Shown here: positions 1-9,187 of the stretch, one piece after another | Numbering within the stretch: position 1 is the first letter of the stretch | Layout of the letters: every line of letters begins with the position of its first letter | Assembly: GCA_019054805.1 (NCBI GenBank) | Contig: JAHQIY010000001.1 | Location: 1,736,001-1,800,000 of the forward strand | Direction of reading: 5' to 3' | Source: Brachionus manjavacas | Lineage: Eukaryota; Rotifera; Eurotatoria; Ploima; Brachionidae | DNA: 64,000 nucleotides | Translations under genes and position numbers: made by a program | Notes under the pieces: model-generated | Databases searched by the model: none | Seen by the model: the letters and a program-made list of their open reading frames with translations, nothing else | Told to the model about the DNA's origin: nothing

Positions 1-1137
1 TTTTGTTTTCCAAAAAAATATTTTAAAGCACTTGATCAAATTTAGCCTATTTATTATTTGCTCACGTAATAAGTGACTTTTGATTTACGACAATTTTCAA
101 TGAATTTTGAAATTTTGTTTCAAGTGTTAAGAACACTGTGTTACTTAATGTTATATTGAAAATTAATTTTCAAATTAAAAAGTTTTTTATTTTAGCTGAT
201 TAGAAAATAAAATATCTAATAACTTTTATATTTTAGCCAATTTTTTTGTAAAATATTTTAAAAAAAATTTAATAATCTAAAATATAATTTTGAATAATAA
301 TATTAGCTTTAGTAGAGTTTCATTTTGTACCAAAAAACAATTTATCTAAAAAACCTATTTTTCAAGAAATCATTTAAAATTCTATATGAATCTAATTTAT
401 TTTCTCTATCGATTAAAGAATAAACCTATTGACAGTGAAGAGTCAACTAGTTAAAATCAAATAGTTTAAAATCATTAACAAATTACCCTTGGTGCAATTA
501 TATTCTGAGAGAAAATTCGTTTTATCTAAAGACTTTAAGAAACAAATTTGAAAAACATCAAGTTCGGAATTGTTTAAAAAATGAACTAAAGTATTACTTT
601 AATACTTTAATTATTAAATCAAACGATTATATATTTTGCAAAAAGTTTTTGATCTAATGTAAATTTCAGATTTTAGCTTTTAATAAAAAAAAGTAATTTT
701 ATATCAGTTTTTCTAAATCTTTAAACTTTATAACATATTTTTTAAACCTTTATTTGGGAAGAAAAAAATAAATTTTATTATTCGAAACATAATTTAACTT
801 TGTTTCGCTGTAATATATTTTAATTAATAATGAAATATATAATTATAGTCATAATTTGAATGCTTTTAAATATTTCTTTAAAATATTCAAACTTTTTTTT
901 ATAAAAATCAATTAAAGATAAATTGGAAAACAAAATTTTTTTTATAAATTTCAAATATTTCAGTTAAAAAGGGGATTTCTTTAATGCTAATAATAATGGT
1001 AGGAATTTGTTTTTGAGAATAAAAGTTAATATCTGATTGTAGTTTTATTAAAAACAAAAAAAAATTGAAAAACGTGAAAATAATAATTTAAATACAAGGC
1101 TAAATTACAAATTTACAATTCAAATGTTTTTTTTAAT
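1..1137. other. AT-rich intergenic sequence, no gene seen
   Basis: Very AT-rich with frequent stops in all frames. No recognisable coding segment, RNA gene or repeat was found. The right end probably carries the 3' UTR of the minus-strand gene that follows. Confidence 0.5.
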
Positions 1138-1728
1138 TTAAATTGTTGAATCAAAGTTGACTTCATTTAAAATAAACATTAAAGCACTTGAATTAGCTGT
1201 TGTTGAATGCACATTCCTAGATTCCTTGAAATCGTTGAACAATTTGCGAAAGTTGTTTTTAATCTTAAGCTTGTTAAGTTTATTAATTTTAAACTTTTTG
1301 AATTTCGATACAGATGAATCTTTAACGTCTTCGTAAATGTGCTCGTCTTGAATACTTTGCATTGAAGACATTTGTCGTGACACTTCAAATAGTTTTGATC
1401 TGAGCACTTTGCTTTTTGCAATTGTCTCATTCAGGCGGGAATTGAAAACATTTTTTCGAACTCTGAAACAGCAATTTTTGTCCGGCCATTGTTGGGTGTA
1501 CTCGATGATCAAGGCTTTTTTAGACACGTGTCGTTCAATTCCATAGACATTTTCGTAAAGTTCGTAAGAGTTGAAATTGTGAATTTTGCATTGTTCCAAA
1601 GATCTTGCAATCAGTTCAAGTCCAGTGGTGAGATTGTGAACGTGCACATGTACTTTGTGACTACCAACTCTGACTGGCACTTTGCTCTGCTTGGTAATAT
1701 CAACAATTTTTTGTTTAATAGAGTTCAT
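1138..1728 (-). CDS. Small RA-like (ubiquitin-fold) protein, unassigned
   Basis: Single-exon frame of 196 residues, read from 1728 down to 1138. I do not recognise an ortholog. Residues about 17-95 resemble a Ras-association/ubiquitin-like fold of the RASSF kind: basic VRVGSHKVHVHVHNLTT, a helix-like segment, then YELYENVYGIERHVSK, a short loop and CCFRVRKN. In RA domains the pattern 'L-E...G-ER-L....W....F-LRK' is typical. This is a pattern match only. The C-terminal half is Lys/Phe rich and low in complexity and may be disordered. The gene is divergent from the CoA diphosphatase gene at 2184, with 455 bp between starts. Codon use looks like that of the neighbouring genes. An RA-like adaptor is a guess; coding status is more secure than identity. 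Confidence 0.5.
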   Translation of the reverse strand: MNSIKQKIVDITKQSKVPVRVGSHKVHVHVHNLTTGLELIARSLEQCKIHNFNSYELYENVYGIERHVSKKALIIEYTQQWPDKNCCFRVRKNVFNSRLNETIAKSKVLRSKLFEVSRQMSSMQSIQDEHIYEDVKDSSVSKFKKFKINKLNKLKIKNNFRKLFNDFKESRNVHSTTANSSALMFILNEVNFDSTI

Positions 1729-2183
1729 TTCGCGAAGTTTTGCTAACTTTATTGATTTTACTGAAGTGATGGGGTTGAGGCAAAGTTTTATAGATAGAAT
1801 TTTGTCAAGTTTTACGCAATTGATGCAATTATTAAATTAAATCTGAGGGTCTAAGACAGATTAAGCTCAATTTATACCTAGAGATAAATTAAATAAATTA
1901 GGTAATCTACTAGTGGACAAAAACGAGTAATTAATTTTATGAGATTAAGTTAATTGCGCTTGTTTTCATATTTGAAATTGTGCAAACTATCAAAGATAAG
2001 CTTATCTCTGCATCTTAATTAGAGCGTTGTTTAACGTAGATTTCAGACTTTCATAAGTGCTAGACTCTTCAGACAGCTTGTTCATTAATTAATTCCAAAA
2101 TTTCAATTATTAGTCATCACCTTTTTGCCTTTAATTCACCGAATAAATTTTGCAAAAAATTTTAATTTTTAAATTCAAAAATT
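1729..2183. promoter_or_regulatory. Shared divergent upstream region with palindromic GATA pair
   Basis: The 455 bp between two divergent start codons must hold both upstream regions. At 1995-2006 there is a perfect 12-bp palindrome, GATAAGCTTATC, which is two back-to-back GATA-factor core sites. Its use in vivo is unproven. Confidence 0.3.
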
Positions 2184-2933
2184 ATGCTGAAAAATTTAAA
2201 TTTAATTAAAAATTTAAATCATATACGAAGAGTATTGTCGAATTTTCATCATCCCAACTATTTGGCCAAACTAATAGATATCGATGCAAATATTGGCAAA
2301 TTGAAGCAAGCATCTGTTCTTATTCCATTATCTTTTGATTCAAATTCACAGCTTTGTTTCACTCTGACTCGTCGCTCTCAACATCTCAAACATTTCAAAG
2401 GAGAATGTTGCTTTATTGGTGGCAATGTTGACCAAGAAGATAAAAGCGCCTTGGATGCAGCCTTGCGTGAGGCTTACGAAGAAGTTGGAATGGACAAGCA
2501 TTGCCTGGACATTCTGTGTCAGTTTAAACCTATTTTTACATCTCATGGATCGATGGTCACTCCAAACATAGCGTTTCTTGATCATGAAAAATTTGCACCA
2601 AATTTAAACTACCAAGAAGTTGACTTGATATTTAAAGTTCCTACTTTTGTTTTTCTTGAAAGCAAAATGCATAGTGTATCCGTGTCCCAGTATAAAGGTG
2701 AAAAGTTTTTTATGCACTATTTCAAATGGGAGCATATGGGAGAAACATGTCTGATTACAGGCATTACCTCTACTCTGGCTATTTTGATCAGTTCCATTCT
2801 GCATGCTAAGCTGCCCGACTTTAAATTTGCTCCCGATGTTAACTTAGATTTACACAATTTGAACACCTATTTGGATCATTTGAATTTAGTGAATGGAAAG
2901 CAGCTAATAAAAGATTTTGCGGATAGAAATTAA
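2184..2933 (+). CDS. Nudix coenzyme A diphosphatase (NUDT7/NUDT8 type)
   Basis: Single-exon protein of 249 residues. The Nudix box lies at residues 79-102: GG, then D at 83 and 86, then LREAYEEVG. The spacing GG-x2-D-x2-D-x7-LREAxEEVG is that of the CoA-pyrophosphatase subgroup (NUDT7/8) and not of the generic Nudix box. It is preceded by a LTRRSQHLKHFKGE segment like the family's upstream signature. Family members cut CoA or acyl-CoA into 3',5'-ADP and phosphopantetheine in peroxisomes or mitochondria with Mg2+/Mn2+ held by the REAYEE glutamates. The C-terminus (FADRN) is not a classical PTS1 signal. The N-terminus is basic and amphipathic (KNLNLIKNLNHIRRVLSN), which favours mitochondria (NUDT8-like), though this is an inference. 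Length is close to the family norm (210-240). Confidence 0.85.
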   Translation: MLKNLNLIKNLNHIRRVLSNFHHPNYLAKLIDIDANIGKLKQASVLIPLSFDSNSQLCFTLTRRSQHLKHFKGECCFIGGNVDQEDKSALDAALREAYEEVGMDKHCLDILCQFKPIFTSHGSMVTPNIAFLDHEKFAPNLNYQEVDLIFKVPTFVFLESKMHSVSVSQYKGEKFFMHYFKWEHMGETCLITGITSTLAILISSILHAKLPDFKFAPDVNLDLHNLNTYLDHLNLVNGKQLIKDFADRN

Positions 2934-3650
2934 AAAATTCAATCGGAGTTGGTAGGGGAAAAAAATAAATTTTATTTAAATAAAAATAAAAAATTTAAAT
3001 TTAGATTTTTTAATTTTAATATTTGTTTTTTAATGTTGTAGAAACTTGCATTGATGACAAAATGTCGCCGATCACATTTTACATCAAGGCATTAAACTAC
3101 TCAAATTCATGTAAATTAATTTTAGTGCTTTTTGAAAATAATAATTATTATCTTGCAGTTGTTCTGTTCAAAATTTAAAAGAAATAATTCTGTAAATCTA
3201 TTAAATTAGATAGATTTATCTAATTATTAGTCTTTTTTTTTCGTATTTTGTCAACAATACATGCTTAACAAAATTTTATTTCCTTGATAATGTTTTATCA
3301 CCCGATTTTAGCATTTCTTAAATAAATATTTAATTAGTAATAAATTATTTTCGAGTCAAATTAGTTCTGGTATGTTCAAAAATAAATTTCTCAAAATTCA
3401 CCATTTTTTTTATTTTACCTATAATTTGTTGTAAGATAGGCTTAGAAAGTGACCCAAATCTACATTAGATTCAGATATATTTACTAATTGCAGAGCAGTA
3501 TTTAATAATTATTTTATTTACCGTTTTTTTTTTTTCAAATTTTTTTTATTTCTGTAGAGTTTGAAATTTATTTTTAGTTGAAAAATAAATTCGAAGCTTA
3601 AAAAAAAATTATTCTAGATAGATATGTATAATTTAAAATGAAGTTTGAAA

Positions 3651-3668
3651 GTAAGTAAGTAAGTAAGT
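3651..3668. repeat. (GTAA)n microsatellite
   Basis: Four to five consecutive GTAA units in intergenic DNA. It mimics splice donors (GTAAGT) but no exon adjoins it. Confidence 0.7.
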
Positions 3669-4433
3669 GGTACTAACGCTAGAAAGGTGAATAATTTGGA
3701 GATAAATTCGAACTAATAAAAAGAAAAAATTAAAAACGTAAAATCTAAATTCATTCTACATAAGCCTAAACGAGCACGTTTTGAGCTCAAGAAAAAAAGT
3801 TCTAAATTATGCTCAAAAGAGTCCATATAGCGCATTTCTTATAACAAATGCTAAATTTAGAAAAAGAGATTAATTTATTGTGGTCGGTCAAAATAACCTT
3901 TTTGTTTTTTTTATTTTGTGTATCCGAAATTGTTCGTTCAAATAAATACTGGCATTTTTTTTCTACTTTGATTTCAAATCTTCGAGTTTAGCAAGATAAG
4001 CATCTAAAAGTATGACGCACATACACGATGACTCAAATCCAGGTTCTTCTCTATCTGAAAACATGTGCTCAGCTTCTCAATTGCTTTCAATTTAAATATC
4101 AATTGAAATAAAAATTTAGCTATCAATTTAAATATATCTGTAGAGACAAATTGGTTAAGCGAAGTAGTTGCCATGGCAACCGAATGCTTTTTGAGCCAGC
4201 TAAAAAAGGTTTTAATAGAATTTAAGTGTACAGGTAAACTAGTTGGAGCGTAACCCTGAACATCAACTAGAACTAAAACCCCTTACTAATTTAAGAATTG
4301 AAATTCACGTTTTATTGTATTCTAAATTGTATGATTGAATTGCGACGTAGCTAATTCTCTCTAGCAATCAATTGGCGTTTTAGTTTAGTGTAGATGTTGC
4401 TTATTCATCTCATCACAAACGCCACGAGAATTC

Positions 4434-4471
4434 ACTACTACTACTAGTACTAGTACTAGTGCTAGTGCTAG
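4434..4471. repeat. Short ACT/AGT tandem repeat
   Basis: ACTACTACTAGTACTAGT followed by AGTGCTAGTGCTAG, a simple repeat 5' of the eEF2K promoter. Confidence 0.6.
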
Positions 4472-4721
4472 GTATTTTAAATTTGTGCGCAATTCAAATG
4501 CTACTTTAAAATACACGCATTTATGTATGGAGTGAAAGAAAGAATGAAAGAATGAAAGAAAAAAAAAAAAGATGAAAAATTGCAGTTTAATCAAATAGCT
4601 TATCTTTAAGACTAAAAAAATCATAATAATAATAAACGAACGACATATTAGAATTTTTCTTTTTCCATTTCTTTCTTTTTTTTTTTTTTATGTTTCTTTA
4701 AAGAGCTGGAAAATTTTGCTG

Positions 4722-4729
4722 TATAAAAG
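4722..4729 (+). promoter_or_regulatory. TATA box of the eEF2K gene
   Basis: TATAAAAG in a locally GC-richer context, about 153 bp upstream of the start codon at 4882. It is the best core-promoter candidate seen in the window. The transcription start would fall near 4755. Confidence 0.5.
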
Positions 4730-4814
4730 CACCAACATTTCATTTTTGTTTCTGCAAACTAATCAATTTACTAAATTTTTACAAATTAAGTCTAGAGAAT
4801 CTAAACAATCGACC

Positions 4815-4856
4815 ACTTGTTAATAATTACTTGTTAATAATTACTTGTTAATAATT
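4815..4856 (+). repeat. Three exact 14-bp tandem copies in the eEF2K leader
   Basis: The unit ACTTGTTAATAATT is repeated three times without change, ending 25 bp before the start codon and inside the predicted 5' UTR. Confidence 0.8.
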
Positions 4857-4881
4857 AGAGCATTTGGACACATGATGCAAA

Positions 4882-7044
4882 ATGGACTTATTCGAAGAGG
4901 ACAGCGACGAAATATTTTCTTTGACCGAAAATTTGTCCAATTCGTACGTTGATCCGTGCAAGTTGGTGACACACGCGTCCGCCCAACTGCACCCCATCGG
5001 CATGGACAACTTTCGTCAAAAAAAGAACAAAGTAGTATTGAAAGTGAGAGAAGCGAGCAGCAGTGTGACAATGGCGCGGCATCGATGGCACATGGCAGCA
5101 GCCAAGCTAAAGCGGCTCAAGGACCCGTGGACCGAGTTCGACTTGGACAAGTGTCCGACAGAGACGGTGATTAGGCACAGATACAATGCGATCAAAAAAG
5201 AGTGGATGAGTGACGAGTGCAGAGTTAAAATGGAGGAGAAACAATTTGCCAATGGTGCCATGAGAGCCTGTTTTAGACTCAAGAAATTGTCGAATTTTGT
5301 TCACAAGGAGAGTTGGGAGCACGCGGCAAACTACGTGGCCAAGTGCTACATGGACAAGAGTGTGGAGCGAGAGCGCTATTTTGACGATGTGCGTCTACAA
5401 ATGGACGCCAAGCTCTGGGCCGAGATATTCAATCGGCACAATCCGCCCAAAAAAATCGACATGTTTCAAATGAGCATAGTGGAGTTTGTGGAGCGTGACG
5501 GCTCGCCGCTCTTTCACCTGGAGCACTTCATCGAAGGCGAGTACATCAAGTACAACTCGAATTCGGGCTTTGTCGACGACACTCGCTCCACTCCCCAGGC
5601 GTTCAGTCACTTCACATTCGAATGTTCCAATCATCAGCTGATGGTCGTCGATGTGCAAGGCGTTGGCGATTTGTACACAGACCCGCAAATACACACGGCC
5701 AACGCTCAAGAGTATGGCGACGCAAATCTAGGCTGCAAAGGCTTTGCTCTCTTTTTCTCCACTCACGTGTGCAATCGGGTGTGTCGAAGCCTGGGACTCA
5801 CCGAGTTCGACTTGGCGCCCAATCAACAGAAAAAAGCGGCTCGCTCGTCCTCCAACTCGCTTGGCTTTGCTGCGGCCGGATCAGCGGCAGCGGTGGCAGC
5901 GGCCGTGGGCACTGTGTGCCGAGGCGCCGAGGAGTTTGTGGTCGGATCGCCGACCAGCTTTTGTGAGATATTGCGTCGACGTGTGCGCAACATGTCCACG
6001 TGCAGCGACGATTTGGAGTCCGAGGGATACGAGTCGTCGTCCTCGTCGCCCATCTCTCCGCACATCTCTTCGCACATCTCTTCGCACATCTCTCCGCACG
6101 CACTCAGACCCAACACCAACGCCAACTGCTCGACCAGAGCAACAACAAACCCCATCATGATTAATGGCAATGGTGGACGCATGCGAACACAATCGAGTTG
6201 TTTGGACTCGGCGTTCTCGTACGACGAGGCAGCTAGTTACTTTAACAAAATAGACGCCACCAAACACTTTAGGCCAAGGCCCAGCTGTGTCAATGGTCAA
6301 CAACGACTCTTGAGCCGTTTAGGTGTGAGCCAAGAGGACTTTGTTTTGAGCAATTGTGTTAGTGGCAGTGGTGGCAGTGGCATGGACGAGTCGATATTGG
6401 GACAAGTGCATTTAGAAATGGCGAGATACCATGAAATGGGCAGATTTTTGGACAACACTAGCACAATGTGTGAGCCCATGTGCGACTACGACCACGAGTC
6501 GGCTTTTTTTCATTTGAAACAAGCAGCCGACCTGGGCGTCAAAGAAGCTCTGATCAATTTGGCAAAAATTTACTTGCAGCTGCCACACGACTTGCTGTGC
6601 ACCTATTCAGTGGAAGAGAGCGAGCACAACTTTGAACAAGGCTTTGACTACTTGAGCCAGTGTGCTGATCTAGAGGACAAGAATTGTTTGTTTCTTTTGG
6701 CGCAGGCGTACGAGTCGGGCGTCAATTTGCCAAAAGCAAAGCAAATCGACTGGAATTTGGCCAGTGTTTACTACAAAAAATTGCTGCAAATGATTGAGGA
6801 CGAGGCGGCCAGCGGAGACGCCGGCTATTCGGACTCTCTGGCCGAGTGTGATCCCAACTATTTGATTTTGGCTCGTTTGGCACAAATGAATTTGAAGGGC
6901 GGTCACAATATGCCCAAAAATGCAGCTGTCGCGTCCGCTTTGTACACTGAAGCGGCCGATAAAGCAATACAGTACGGTAAAGGTCGTATAGCCAATAAGT
7001 ATTACATGTTAGCCGAAGAGGCAGCTAGTCAAGACCAAGAATAG
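4882..7044 (+). CDS. EEF2K: Eukaryotic elongation factor 2 kinase
   Basis: Intronless 720-residue protein (human about 725). It is the Ca2+/calmodulin-dependent alpha-kinase that phosphorylates eEF2 and slows translation elongation. Residues 68-87 (RWHMAAAKLKRLKDPWTEF) form the CaM-binding segment. The alpha-kinase domain runs about 95-310: FANGAMRACFRLKKL with the ATP lysine, YVAKCYMD, FHLEHFIEGEYIKYNSNSG, DVQGVGDLYTDPQIHT, GNLGCKG-like GANLGCKG, and H295/C297/C301 of the zinc module. RRVRNMST (366-373) corresponds to the autophosphorylation loop. Residues about 470-715 carry Sel1-like repeats ending KGRIANKYYMLAEEAA, which matches the family C-terminus. A four-residue His/Ser repeat is encoded at 6050-6099. 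The gene is clearly GC-richer than its surroundings and has no intron, unlike most genes here. The start was chosen because upstream ATGs at 4872 and 4875 are out of frame or lead nowhere. Confidence 0.97.
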   Translation: MDLFEEDSDEIFSLTENLSNSYVDPCKLVTHASAQLHPIGMDNFRQKKNKVVLKVREASSSVTMARHRWHMAAAKLKRLKDPWTEFDLDKCPTETVIRHRYNAIKKEWMSDECRVKMEEKQFANGAMRACFRLKKLSNFVHKESWEHAANYVAKCYMDKSVERERYFDDVRLQMDAKLWAEIFNRHNPPKKIDMFQMSIVEFVERDGSPLFHLEHFIEGEYIKYNSNSGFVDDTRSTPQAFSHFTFECSNHQLMVVDVQGVGDLYTDPQIHTANAQEYGDANLGCKGFALFFSTHVCNRVCRSLGLTEFDLAPNQQKKAARSSSNSLGFAAAGSAAAVAAAVGTVCRGAEEFVVGSPTSFCEILRRRVRNMSTCSDDLESEGYESSSSSPISPHISSHISSHISPHALRPNTNANCSTRATTNPIMINGNGGRMRTQSSCLDSAFSYDEAASYFNKIDATKHFRPRPSCVNGQQRLLSRLGVSQEDFVLSNCVSGSGGSGMDESILGQVHLEMARYHEMGRFLDNTSTMCEPMCDYDHESAFFHLKQAADLGVKEALINLAKIYLQLPHDLLCTYSVEESEHNFEQGFDYLSQCADLEDKNCLFLLAQAYESGVNLPKAKQIDWNLASVYYKKLLQMIEDEAASGDAGYSDSLAECDPNYLILARLAQMNLKGGHNMPKNAAVASALYTEAADKAIQYGKGRIANKYYMLAEEAASQDQE
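6050..6099 (+). repeat. 12-bp coding repeat in eEF2K linker
   Basis: Near-identical 12-bp units (CACATCTCTTCG and variants) encode PHISSHISSHISPH in the disordered linker between kinase and Sel1 parts. The repeat length keeps the frame. Confidence 0.8.
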
Positions 7045-9187
7045 ACCAAGAATAGACTAGAATTCTTATTATCTATTTTTTATTAGATTTTTTATTTTAA
7101 TTTTATTTAATCATTAATCATTTCCAGCAAGCAGTTTCGTAATGTACATTCAAAATTATCTAGTGTAAATTGAAGTTTTTTTTTCCTATTTTTTTTTGTT
7201 TAAATTAGTATTAAGATACATTCAAAAAGGTATCGGTATTTTTCTTCTTCTTTTTTTTTCTTTTAATTTTTCTTTCCAAAGAACTTAAATCGGGTTCGGA
7301 TATTTTTAGCAAAAAAAAACAGCAATTTTTTAATTGATGTTTCTAGTTACAATGAAACAATGAAATGTTTAGCAATTTTATTTTTTTTTGTTCTTAACTT
7401 TATTTAAATAAACAAATTCGAAATTTTTTTTTCTTTTTTTCAAAAATGAATTATCACTCAAAATTAAGATAATGTCAAGCACATTTTTTGTCGAACAACA
7501 AATATTTAGTATCAATGAGAAGAAGAGAGTTCACGAACAATCCATAGATAAAGATAAGAAATAATTGCGCATTTATTCTAAATGAATTTTAATAGAATAA
7601 AATTAGATTAAATTTGAATTTTGTTCAAAGTATATATATCAGAGAAATGTGATGCTTAAATTTGAAGCTTAAAAAAAGGCAATGAGCAACTTCTTTCCAT
7701 TTAATTAAGCAGCATTAGTTGCTTTAGTTGCTTTTTAAGTTTAATTTAAACTAATTGATTTTTTGATAATAAATTTCTTGAAATTGTAAAATTTACTCGA
7801 ACAAACTCAACAAACAAAAAAATGAACAAAAATATCTTTATTTTAGAGAAATTTTGAGCTAAAGAATACACGAGAATTACATGATGGATTTTTAGAATTT
7901 TTTTTTCTACTAAATTGGAAAAATAAAAAAAAAAATTTTGTTTTTCTAATTTCTCTAATTTTTAGAGAAATAAAAAAAAGCGACAATTTTTTTTTTACTT
8001 TATTTTTTATGATGCAAATTTCCAAAAATTAATTATTTTTTTTCATTTTGATCCGCAAAATCAGCAAAGCTTGCAAAATTAAATTTTAAGTATATCAATA
8101 ATTTTTTTAAAAACATGTAATTTTTCCGATTTGAGCCGGTGAGTGTATCATCGAGGCAAAAATCGGAAATGGATTTTTAGTCTTTTAAAAACAAAAATTT
8201 CTGCTACACGAATGGCATCGGTTAATCTTGGCAATTAAAGGTTCATGCAGCAACACACATACCTTTGCATTAAGTCGACTTTTTTGCGTGACAAATACCT
8301 TTTTTTATTTTCTGTTAAATAATTTTAATCGATTTTAATTTCTTGTTTTAATTGCTTCTCTCACCAGTATTATGTTTTTCTGTGTGGCGCCTTTTTCTCC
8401 CTAAATAGTCAATTATAATTCTTGCCTTTATTAAATTATTTATCTAACTTTAAGCAAATATTTAAATATTTAGTTTGTTTATTTTAGTTTGGTAATAAAT
8501 ATTCGAATTGAATCTTGAGAAATAAAAAGTCTCAACAAGTGAGCACTTGTTTTTGGGATAAGAGACATTTTATTATTTTGTGAGCAATTAGAATGGTTCA
8601 AATTAATTAGATGGAAAGAACGCGGAAAAAGAAGAGCACTGGTGTCGAATTTTTCTGAAGGTCTAATTACACTTTTATTGATAAATGTCGGAAACAAAAT
8701 CTGACTACTCTACAGAACAATTATGGTTAATTTTGGCATATTTTCATTTTGTGCCTTGATTATCCTGAAAATGCACAGCTACCTCTAGTAGCTAATTAAA
8801 TTAGATATTTTTTAAAGAAATACTAAATGGCCGAGTTATAACTTTTATTTGAGATAATTGCTTTTTTAAGTACTTGAATTATAGAATGATGATTCGCAAC
8901 TTTTTCCAAGACTATAGGGTCTATTTTTTTTTGTTTTTTTATTTTTTCCCAAAATTAATATTTATTTGTGATACAAAATGACAAATTTTATTCCAAAATT
9001 TTATCTAAATGAAAAAATGTCACATTCTAAAGATCGATTGCCACTTATCATGATTAGGGCTTATCAAATATTGCCTTATATTATAATTAAAAATTTAATA
9101 ACATATTCGGAAAATTCCGCTTTTTAAAATTAAAAAAAAAACCTTTTTTTTTCTATTTTTTATTTTTTTTTTACATTCTTCCAAAAG
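7045..9187. other. Intergenic region upstream of nitric oxide synthase
   Basis: About 2.1 kb, AT-rich, with no coding frame. The left part is the eEF2K 3' UTR. At 8117-8170 a 10-bp perfect inverted repeat (TTTCCGATTT / AAATCGGAAA) flanks a short loop that contains CCGGTGAGTG, a good splice-donor consensus. The start codon at 9188 directly follows a pyrimidine-rich tract ending in AG (9186-9187), so an upstream 5' UTR exon of the synthase may lie in this region. Confidence 0.4.

Larger units (their letters stand above)
2934..4881. other. Intergenic region between NUDT and eEF2K genes
   Basis: AT-rich with no credible coding frame. It holds the 3' UTR of the Nudix gene, a GTAA microsatellite (3651-3668), an ACTAGT/GCTAGT-rich stretch (4434-4471), GAAA-rich repeats (4528-4570), a TATA box (4722-4729) and a 14-bp triplicate just before the eEF2K start. 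Confidence 0.5.

Noticed and set aside
3651-3668. Splice donor cluster GTAAGTAAGT
   Set aside because: A simple microsatellite with no adjoining exon.
5622-6303. Several overlapping open frames on both strands within eEF2K
   Set aside because: They arise from the GC-rich, stop-poor sequence of the kinase gene and show no family features.
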